In this document: positions 56,366-64,000 of the stretch, piece after piece
Numbering within the stretch: the first letter of the stretch is position 1
Layout: the number at the start of each line of letters is the position of its first letter
Made by a program: the position numbers and the translations under genes
Source: Rhynchospora pubera
Lineage: Eukaryota > Streptophyta > Magnoliopsida > Poales > Cyperaceae
Direction: 5' to 3'
NCBI GenBank assembly: GCA_028095005.1
Contig: CM051460.1
Coordinates: forward strand, 285,054,238-285,118,237
Length of the DNA: 64,000 bases
Notes under the pieces: generated by a model
The model's input: the letters and a program-made list of their open reading frames with translations, nothing else
What the model was told of the DNA's origin: nothing
Database searches by the model: none

Positions 56366-59300
56366 ATGTCTTCCTCCTCTTTAACGCTTCGTTCTCTTCT
56401 TGAGAAAGAGAAACTCGCCTTTAACGGTGCTAATTTCTTGGATTGGCACCGCAACCTAAGGCTTGCCCTTAGGTTTGAGAAAAGGGAGTACCTCCTCACC
56501 ACTCCGATTCCCTCTGCTCCTAAGGACACCGATCCAAAGGATAAGCAAGAGGAATATGAGAAGCACGTCAATGACGACATGGAGATGTCGGTCTTGATGG
56601 TTGCGGTCATGGAATCGGAACTCCAAAAGGAGTTCATTGATAGTGGTTATGGAGTGTTCGAAATGATCACTCGTCTCAAGAACATGTTCCAAACCAAGGC
56701 CCGCACCGAAAGGGTCCGTCTCATCAAGGCCGTCGCCAACACTCGCTTGGCGGAGGGTCATGAAGTCGGGCCACACGTCATGAAAATGGCGGGGTTGTTT
56801 CGGCAGCTTGAAAAGCTTGATACGCCCTTTCCTACGAGTGCGATTCAAGATTTCATTCTCAACTCCCTCCCTCCAAGCTTCACCGGTTTTGTTGTGAATT
56901 ACCGGATGAATGGCATGGACAAGAGCATGAATGATCTCCAAAACATGCTCGTTGAGACGGAGGATAGTCTCAAGAAGGAGAAGGGCCCAAAGGATGTTCT
57001 TGCCGTGAGTGACAAGAGCAAAAAGATCAAGAAGCGAGGTTGTAAAGCCAAGAAGGGCAAAGGCCCAGTGACGCCCCAAGGTCCGGCCAAGGGTGCTCCC
57101 GTGGGTTCCAAGAAGAAGAAGAACCCGGCCACTCCCGAGACCGTTTGCTACTATTGTAGCAACAAGGGTCATTGGAGGAGAAACTGCCCCAAGTACCTTG
57201 CCGACAGGAAGGCGGGAACCGTCCAACCTTCTTCTTCAGGTATATTTGTCATCGAAACCCTTCTCGCTACCTCTAACACCGATTGGGTATTCAATACCGG
57301 TTCGTGTGCTCACATTTGTCGAAATGTGCAGGTCCTAAAGAATAGGAGGCGGCTCGAGAAAGGTGAAGTTCAACTCCGCGTCGGGAATGGCACGTGCATC
57401 TCCGCTATGGCCATTGGGAGCGTGGATTTAACTTTACCTTCCGGTTTTGTGTTGGAACTAAAGGATGTATTTTTGGTTCCCTCTATCACTCGAAATATTA
57501 TCTCTATCTCTTGTTTGGACATGGATGGTTTTGATGTTGTAATAAAGAACAAGTTGTTGACCTTGTTTCGAAATGATGTTCGTTTTTGTGATGCGCATTT
57601 ATTGAATGGTCTTTATGTGCTTGATTCTAGCGAACTTATCTTGAGTGTTGAGAATGATAATAGAAAATGTAAGATTTCACATGAGAATGCAACTTTGATG
57701 TGGCATTGCCGCTTAGGTCATATCAATGAGAAACGCATCAAGAGATTACAAACCGTTGGTCTCTTGGATCAATTCGCTTTCGAGCCAATTGACACATGCG
57801 AATCTTGTTTGATGGGAAAGATGACCAAAGCGCCTTTTCCTAACAAAGGAACAAGGGCAAATGACTTATTAGACCTTGTACATACCGATGTATGTGGACC
57901 TATGAGCATTTGTGCGCGTGGTGGTTATTCATACTTCATCACATTCACCGATGATCATAGTAGATATGGGTATATCTACTTGATGCGTCACAAATCCGAA
58001 TCCTTTGACAAGTTCAAAGAATTTAAGAATGAAGTTGAGAACCAACTTGGTCGAAAGATCAAGGTCTTACGATCCGATCGAGGTGGTGAGTACTTGAGCC
58101 ATGAGTTTGGCAACTATCTAAAGGAGTGTATAATCGTTCCACAACTCACTCCACCCGGAACACCACAATGGAATGGTGTATCCGAAAGGAGGAATCGAAC
58201 TTTGCTTGACATGGTTCGATCAATGATGAGCCAAGCCGATTTGCCTATGTCCTTTTGGGGATACGCCCTTGAAACCGCAACTTTTACATTAAACCGTGTT
58301 CCATCAAAGTCCGTTGAGAAGACGCCCTATGAGCTTTGGTTTAAGAAGAAACCAAGCATGTCGTTTCTCAAGATTTGGGGTTGTGAAGCTTATGTGAAAA
58401 GGCTAGTGAGCGATAAGCTTGGACCCAAATCGGACAAATGTCACTTCGTAGGATACCCTAAGGAAACGAAGGGTTACTACTTCTATAATCGCAACGAGAA
58501 CAAGATAGTTGTTGCTCGTTATGGTGTGTTCTTGGAGAAGGAATTTCTCTCAAGAAGAAGTAGTGGGAGCAACGTGGTGATTGAAGAAATTCAAGAACCA
58601 CAACAACAAAGCATGCCTCAAGTAGGCAATATAGTTGTTCCCGATATGGTGCCAAATGAGGTTGCACAAAATGTGGATGCACCGAATGAGATTGTAGTCG
58701 AACCCATTCCACAAGTTGTTGTGGAAGAAGAGGTTCACGAACAAGCTCCCTCAAATGAAAACTCAAACATATCGCAAGTCGATGATGTTGAGGAAGCACC
58801 TTCACTTGAAGTTCAAGAACAAAGTCCACAAACCGTTGTGGAACAAGTTCAAGAACCTCAAGCGTCTACCCTACGAAGATCGGCAAGGCCAAGTCGTCCA
58901 CCTATAAGATATTTAGGTTTGCACGACGTTCTCGTCATGGAGAACGATGAGCCTTTGACCATTGATGACATGAGAAAGAAACCCGACTCCAAGGAATGGC
59001 TAAAAGCCATGGAATCCGAAATGCAATCCATGTATGACAACAAGGTATGGACCTTGGTTGACCTTCCCAACGGAGTAAAACCCGTTGAGAACAAATGGAT
59101 CTTTAAGAGAAAGGTCGACATGGATGGCAACTTGACCATTTACAAAGCACGACTTGTAGCGAAAGGTTACAAGCAAATTCATGGTATTGACTATGAAGAA
59201 ACCTTCTCGCCCGTCGTCATGTTCAAATCAATTCGGATCATGTTAGCAATTGCCGCATTCTATGATTATGAGATTTGGCAAATGAATGTCAAAACCGCCT

Positions 59301-60529
59301 TCCTAAATGGAAATTTGGAAGAGGATGTGTATATGACACAATCCGAGTGTTTTGTGGATCCAAAGAATGCTAACAAAATATGCAAGCTTCAACGATCCAT
59401 TTATGGATTGAAGCAAGCATCAAGGAGTTGGAACAAGCGCTTTGATGAGGAAGTTAAGAAATTGAACTTCTCTCAAAGTGAAAAGGAACCTTGTGTCTAC
59501 AAGAGGTTTAGTGGGAGCGTGGTTGTGTTTCTTGTTCTATATGTTGACGATATACTCTTGATCGGGAATGATATTCCCGAATTGAATGCAGTCAAGGATT
59601 CATTGAAGAAAGTGTTCTCAATGAAAGACTTGGGCGAAGCCGCCTACATCCTAGGAATCAAGATCTATAGAGATAGATCAAACAGGATGTTAGATTTGAG
59701 CCAAGATGCATATATTGACAAGGTGTTGCAAAAACACAACATGGCGAATTCCAAGAAGGGATTCTTGCCTATGTCACATGGCATTTACTTGAGCAAGACT
59801 CAAGGTCCGACAACAAAGACAGATCGGGAATACATGAAGCGATTCAAGTATCCATCTGTAGTCGGATCGATTATGTATGCCATGCTATGCACTCGCCCCG
59901 ATGTGGCACATCCGATTAGCGTGACTAGTCGATACCAAGCCAACCCAGGCATGGCACACTGGACCGCAGTCAAGAATATCCTCAAGTATCTCAAGAGAAC
60001 CAAGGAGAGCATTCTCGTATACGGTGGAGACCAAGAGCTCGTTGTAACTGGTTACACCGATGCTAGTTTTCAAACCGATCGAGATGACTCCAAATCACAG
60101 TCCGGCTTTGTATTTCTGCTTAATGGTGGTGCCATAAGTTGGAAGAGTTCCAAACAAGATACTACGGCCGATTCCGTCACCGAAGCGGAATACTTAGCGG
60201 CTGGCGAAGCAGCAAAAGAAGCCGTATGGATCAAGGAGTTCTTGACCGAGCTAGAGGTGGTTCCAAGCATCTCAGGTCCAGTGGATATCTACTGCGACAA
60301 CACGGGAGCCATAGCTCAGTCTAAGGAGCCTAGGTCTCACCAGAAGACTAGGCACATTCTACGACGATTCCATCTCATCCGTCAGTTGGTCAATGACGGT
60401 TGGGTCAAGGTCAAGAAGGTGGACGGTGCCGCGAACACAGCGGACCCTCTGACAAAGCCTTTGTCTCGAGCCACGCATGAGTTGCATGTTGCATCCATGG
60501 GGATTAGGCGTATGCCTGATTGGCTTTGA
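56366..60529 (+). CDS. gag-pol polyprotein of element E (1387 aa, open frame)
   Basis: One uninterrupted frame starts MSSSSLTLRSLLEKEKLAFN. Order: gag; zinc knuckle CYYCSNKGHWRRNC at 261-274; protease near 305-320; integrase HHCC from about 450 and core with D508; reverse transcriptase with YVDD at 1059-1062; RNase H from about 1,250 to near the end. Length and order are those of a complete copia polyprotein. Two key residues are changed: the protease site reads FNTGS (Asn310, codon 57293-57295) instead of DTGS as in element A, and reverse transcriptase motif A reads QMNVKTAFLNG (Asn974, codon 59285-59287) instead of QMDVKTAFLNG. Both are GAT to AAT. The product is therefore probably inactive as protease and polymerase. 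Confidence 0.95.
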   Translation: MSSSSLTLRSLLEKEKLAFNGANFLDWHRNLRLALRFEKREYLLTTPIPSAPKDTDPKDKQEEYEKHVNDDMEMSVLMVAVMESELQKEFIDSGYGVFEMITRLKNMFQTKARTERVRLIKAVANTRLAEGHEVGPHVMKMAGLFRQLEKLDTPFPTSAIQDFILNSLPPSFTGFVVNYRMNGMDKSMNDLQNMLVETEDSLKKEKGPKDVLAVSDKSKKIKKRGCKAKKGKGPVTPQGPAKGAPVGSKKKKNPATPETVCYYCSNKGHWRRNCPKYLADRKAGTVQPSSSGIFVIETLLATSNTDWVFNTGSCAHICRNVQVLKNRRRLEKGEVQLRVGNGTCISAMAIGSVDLTLPSGFVLELKDVFLVPSITRNIISISCLDMDGFDVVIKNKLLTLFRNDVRFCDAHLLNGLYVLDSSELILSVENDNRKCKISHENATLMWHCRLGHINEKRIKRLQTVGLLDQFAFEPIDTCESCLMGKMTKAPFPNKGTRANDLLDLVHTDVCGPMSICARGGYSYFITFTDDHSRYGYIYLMRHKSESFDKFKEFKNEVENQLGRKIKVLRSDRGGEYLSHEFGNYLKECIIVPQLTPPGTPQWNGVSERRNRTLLDMVRSMMSQADLPMSFWGYALETATFTLNRVPSKSVEKTPYELWFKKKPSMSFLKIWGCEAYVKRLVSDKLGPKSDKCHFVGYPKETKGYYFYNRNENKIVVARYGVFLEKEFLSRRSSGSNVVIEEIQEPQQQSMPQVGNIVVPDMVPNEVAQNVDAPNEIVVEPIPQVVVEEEVHEQAPSNENSNISQVDDVEEAPSLEVQEQSPQTVVEQVQEPQASTLRRSARPSRPPIRYLGLHDVLVMENDEPLTIDDMRKKPDSKEWLKAMESEMQSMYDNKVWTLVDLPNGVKPVENKWIFKRKVDMDGNLTIYKARLVAKGYKQIHGIDYEETFSPVVMFKSIRIMLAIAAFYDYEIWQMNVKTAFLNGNLEEDVYMTQSECFVDPKNANKICKLQRSIYGLKQASRSWNKRFDEEVKKLNFSQSEKEPCVYKRFSGSVVVFLVLYVDDILLIGNDIPELNAVKDSLKKVFSMKDLGEAAYILGIKIYRDRSNRMLDLSQDAYIDKVLQKHNMANSKKGFLPMSHGIYLSKTQGPTTKTDREYMKRFKYPSVVGSIMYAMLCTRPDVAHPISVTSRYQANPGMAHWTAVKNILKYLKRTKESILVYGGDQELVVTGYTDASFQTDRDDSKSQSGFVFLLNGGAISWKSSKQDTTADSVTEAEYLAAGEAAKEAVWIKEFLTELEVVPSISGPVDIYCDNTGAIAQSKEPRSHQKTRHILRRFHLIRQLVNDGWVKVKKVDGAANTADPLTKPLSRATHELHVASMGIRRMPDWL

Positions 60530-60630
60530 GTTGTATCTTTTATTTAGGCGTTAGTATGAGACATGTATATTTGGATATTACATTGAGTACTATACACTGG
60601 CTAGAAGTCACTATTGATTGACTCTAGGCC

Positions 60631-60641
60631 AAGTGGGAGAT
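60631..60641 (+). other. Polypurine tract of element E
   Basis: AAGTGGGAGAT directly before the LTR start TGTTAGAG. Confidence 0.88.
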
Positions 60642-62398
60642 TGTTAGAGATATGTCCTAGAAGCCAATCATATTTGGCTACTTCTATGGTTTTATGTTAT
60701 GGATGATTTTATATCATTTGTTCCTTGATTTATGTGTTGACAGTTCATTCAGGTTGAGGATCTGAATTATAGATCACTGTGTTTCAATTAGTAGTAAATG
60801 ACAACAATAAATCTAAAGCGTCCATAATCTTGATAATTAACAAGGAACATTAATTATCAATAAGATTAGTATGCAAGTTAAGTGATGATTAAGTTCTATA
60901 AATCACAGGTTAAGAGTAACCAACTTAATTGCATATGTTTATGTTAATTGAACATAGTACAGGACATGACCCAACGAAATAAATTTTTGGATTGTGTTAT
61001 GTGTCATTATTTATTTCGTTATGATTTTGATTCTAAGTTTGAGATGTTTATCTTTTCCACATGAGGATAGGTTCAATAAATATCGTCTACCGCTGATTCC
61101 CGATAAGGGCTGCTATACGGACGTTATTTATGTTCTCTTGAATTGTGCGGGGAAAAGCTAAATAGTCAAGAAAATCGTATGTCCCTCATTAATTCACTTA
61201 GTGAGTGACGATATCTGTTTGGGCCCCTTGATGGAGATAGATTGTTTGCTAGCAACTGATACAATTATCTCTAGATCAAGAAACGTATAATCTGCAAGAA
61301 TGACACATTCCTATCTTGGATTATACGGTGATATCGTGTGACATAAGAATCAAAATAGAGATATACTTTTATTCTCTCATGCAGGATTGAAATATTGTAG
61401 CTGTACACTATTTATGCGAATTGGGAATCATAACGTGTTGCTAGATACCGCTTATGATTATTGGAATTAAATAGCGATTTAACTCCATGTCCAACGTAGC
61501 ATAAATCCTCAAAGGGTCACACAAAATTGGTGTTTTAACCATGCGTGCATTATTTATTTATTTGCAATAATTGGTATTGCAAAATATGATAAGTTGATTA
61601 ATTAATTAAATAGCGTTATAGACCGTTATAATTAATTAAATCAAAGGGATCATATAGAAATAAATTAATGCATTTTCTAATCCCTAAATAATTATTATTA
61701 AGTTAATAATTATTTATTTCAACACATATGCATATTATAGGGCTTTAATTAAATAGTTAATTAAAGGCCCAATAGGGAACCAAATTGAGAGCAACAAAAG
61801 GGGCCATTTAATGATTGATTGAGTGGACCCATGAGGCAAAGCAAATAGCCCATAAAGGCCCTCTTTGTGGCCGGCCTTGTGTGGAGGTAGGTGGGTGGAA
61901 ATGTTGTAATTAGATGGTGAGAGGTAGGTAGGGTTTGCACACTATATAAAGAGGTGTATGGTTGCAAATCCCCTCTCTCTCTCTCTCCCACTAACCTAGC
62001 CGCCCCCCCTCCCTTGTGAGGTGCCTCCCCCTCTCTTCTCTCCCTATTGCTCATGTGTTGAGCCCCATTCTTCCACAAATTGATTAGTTCATTTGCTAGA
62101 AGAACGGGAAAGCTAGGGATTAGTCATATCCTCCAAGTTACTAGCATAGCTTGTTGAGGATTTGGTTAATACCAAGTGGACTCGAGGAGCTTTCAACAAG
62201 GAGGCCGAAAGAGCAAGCACCACCTTCATCCTAGCCGCGGTTCAAATCCCCTTGGTTACGATATCAAGGGAGGTACATCTTTGAACCCTTTCTCTTGTGT
62301 GTATGGCTTAGTACTAGTTCCTATGTGTGTGCATGCTTAATTATGGGTAATTAATAGTAATTATCTTTGAAAAATTAAAATTGTGCACTTAAATCACA
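60642..62398 (+). repeat. Complete shared LTR of element E (1,757 bp)
   Basis: Runs from TGTTAGAGATATGTCCTAGA to TTAAATCACA. It serves as 3' LTR for the first copy and 5' LTR for the second. Confidence 0.94.
61943..61950 (+). promoter_or_regulatory. TATA box in element E LTR
   Basis: TATATAAA lies just upstream of a CT-rich stretch, in the position equivalent to the TATA box of element D's LTRs. Confidence 0.6.
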
Positions 62399-62399
62399 G

Positions 62400-62411
62400 T
62401 GGTATCAGAGC
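62400..62411 (+). other. Primer-binding site of element E, second copy
   Basis: TGGTATCAGAGC, an exact match to the usual initiator tRNA-Met site, one base after the LTR. Confidence 0.9.
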
Positions 62412-64000
62412 ACAGGGTCGTACTTAAGCTATTTTGACACTTAATTAAGAGAAATTGGCTAATTAACGGATTAGTAGAGATGATGCGTTTGTTTGCTGTC
62501 TGGAAATGGTATTTTCTGTGTTCTTTCGCGTTTTTCGCTTTGATAAGTTCTCTGGAAGTTTTTTCCATCTACATGAAAGTTGTAGATCTGTGGATTGTGA
62601 TTCTTTCTGCGTTAGATTCACATTTTTCTGAATTAGTATGGATTTATTGTGAATAAAATGGCGACAGTGCGCAGAACCAGTTTCTGCTCGTACTGTCCTG
62701 TTTGAATGGCTTGAAAGATTTATATTTTGAATATAAGTACCAGTGTTCTATGGCTAGATTTAAAGAGGACTTGAAGCTCTTTCTGAGCATGTATAAATTG
62801 TTGCATGACTTGGATTAACTTGTGGGTTTTCAAGTATGAAAAGGAAGATCTCGTCAGATCCAGTTTTTTGAGCAAATCAATTGTTCTAATAAACTGTACC
62901 AACTGAGAACTCCTTTAAAAATTCTGTTTAAATAGAGTTCTTCTATTTTGAGTTAGGATTCCAGGAAAATTAATTTTATAATTTTTCGTGGAAGTTTGGA
63001 CCTTCAACTAGGTTAGAACATTTCGATCGACAGTCTGTTCCAGTACAGAATTTGTTGATTATTTAATTTATAACTCGAACTTTTTGAACTGAACTTGGTG
63101 GTTTTCTTTTCATGAATAGTTGGCCTATAGACTAAACTAGTTTTTCTATGTATATTGTATATATAAAAACTGATTAGAAGGTGGTCTAACAGACCAAATG
63201 GTTGAGAGGATAAGCTGAAAGTCTCATAACGGTGTTTCGTGCACTTGTAAGAGATTTGTCATTTTTTATTCTCCCAGATGGTTTAAGATCTCTTCTTGAA
63301 ATTTTTACTGGTATTCAGAACTATGATGAGGAGCTTAAGTAATTTATTTGAGAATTTTTGGAGACCTAAAACCTTTGTTTTTATTGGATTCCATTAGTTA
63401 CGTTTTTTAACAAATTACTGTTTTTCTAAGTATTCAAATTAGTTGAAAACAATTAGAAAACTCCTTGTTTGATCTCCTTTCAGTTATGGGATGTTGAAAG
63501 AACTTTCTAAATGAATTTAAAGAAGTTTTGTTGTTTAAAATTGAGGATTTGTACACGGAATTTACTTATGGCAAACGATACGCAAAGATGCTTGAAAATC
63601 GTTAATTGGAAACAAAGTGCTTGTATGTGCTAACTTTGTTTTGTAGGTGGATAGTGGGTTTAGTATGGCTCAAGACTCAATGCCTTGTGGTTGTAATGAA
63701 TGCATGTGTGAATGTTTGTAATGCGGTCTTTGGTGCCATTAATTAATTAATTTGTTGATTAATTTTTTATGTAACTTGTGAGGCTTGCATGCCCCTAAGG
63801 TTAGAATGGGAATAGGATGTTTTCACATGTATTTTGCACCTTAATTTTATATAGGATTTAGATCCTTATAGAATTTAGTGGGAGGGCAAGAATTAGATTA
63901 GTTTTGCTCCATGGACGATGTGGCGAAACTAATGCAAGCGGGAGCCATACAAACCCACAACTATGAGATGCTTATGTGATTACTTTTGTTAGGTTAGGTA
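62412..64000 (+). other. Leader of the second element E copy (cut by window)
   Basis: Near-identical to 54301-55892. By the 8,111-bp period its gag ATG should fall at about window position 64,477, outside the sequence given. Confidence 0.88.

Larger units (their letters stand above)
53852..64000 (+). mobile_element. Ty1/copia element E, tandem LTR-internal-LTR-internal array
   Basis: The order is partial LTR (53852-54287), internal region with a full gag-pol frame (54288-60641), complete LTR (60642-62398), then a second internal region (62399 onward, running off the window). The sequence 53852-55892 repeats at 61961-64000 with a period of 8,111 bp and about 14 differences in 2 kb. So one and a quarter copies share a central LTR. 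Confidence 0.95.

Noticed and set aside
56456..57226. 256-codon minus-strand frame
   Set aside because: Antisense shadow of the GC-richer gag region of element E; composition follows the plus-strand codons.
1..64000. A novel multi-gene biological system (defence, biosynthetic or regulatory cluster)
   Set aside because: The coding content is retrotransposon polyproteins plus three unrelated host genes; nothing indicates an operon-like or clustered pathway.

Overview
This window looks like nuclear DNA of a flowering plant, probably a eudicot. It is AT-rich, has intron-containing genes, carries two genes of the plant-specific small membrane protein family DUF3339, and is dominated by plant-type Ty1/copia retrotransposons primed by initiator tRNA-Met, with hAT, Mutator-like, Tourist-like, SINE and LINE insertions. 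I see no bacterial, organellar or CRISPR features.

Layout: (1) 1-11.2 kb: copia element A on the minus strand, cut by the window start, sits inside a decayed plus-strand copia element B. (2) 11.2-17.2 kb: a Ty3-like gag scrap and a LINE fragment; the LINE is split by complete copia element C, with a CCATG target duplication. (3) 17.2-19.6 kb: unassigned sequence, possibly a solo LTR. (4) 19.6-30.0 kb: a hAT-type MITE with an 8-bp duplication, split by copia element D (9.9 kb, CTTTT duplication). D's coding region is ruined although its two LTRs are still similar. (5) 30.0-39.6 kb: a relic zone with a Harbinger-like inverted-repeat element holding a higher-order minisatellite, a MITE, a solo LTR full of palindromes, a 5'-truncated LINE, a Mutator-like element, a Tourist-like MITE and a tRNA-derived SINE. 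(6) 40-51.7 kb: the gene-bearing island, with an orphan exon pair, two DUF3339 genes, and a seven-exon minus-strand gene (about 601 aa) of unknown function with E2F-like promoter sites. (7) 52.6-64 kb: a second Mutator-like copy abutting copia element E. E has an open 1387-codon gag-pol frame and forms an LTR-internal-LTR-internal tandem with an 8,111-bp period that runs off the window.

B, D and E belong to one copia family with shared leader, polypurine tract and LTR start. E is the only one with an unbroken polyprotein, but it has Asn where the catalytic Asp of protease and of the first reverse transcriptase motif belong, so no element here looks autonomous. The only likely expressed host genes are the two DUF3339 genes and the seven-exon gene. 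The second DUF3339 gene has a hAT MITE ending 35 bp before its start codon.

All similarity statements come from reading the sequence by eye and from family knowledge; no search was run.
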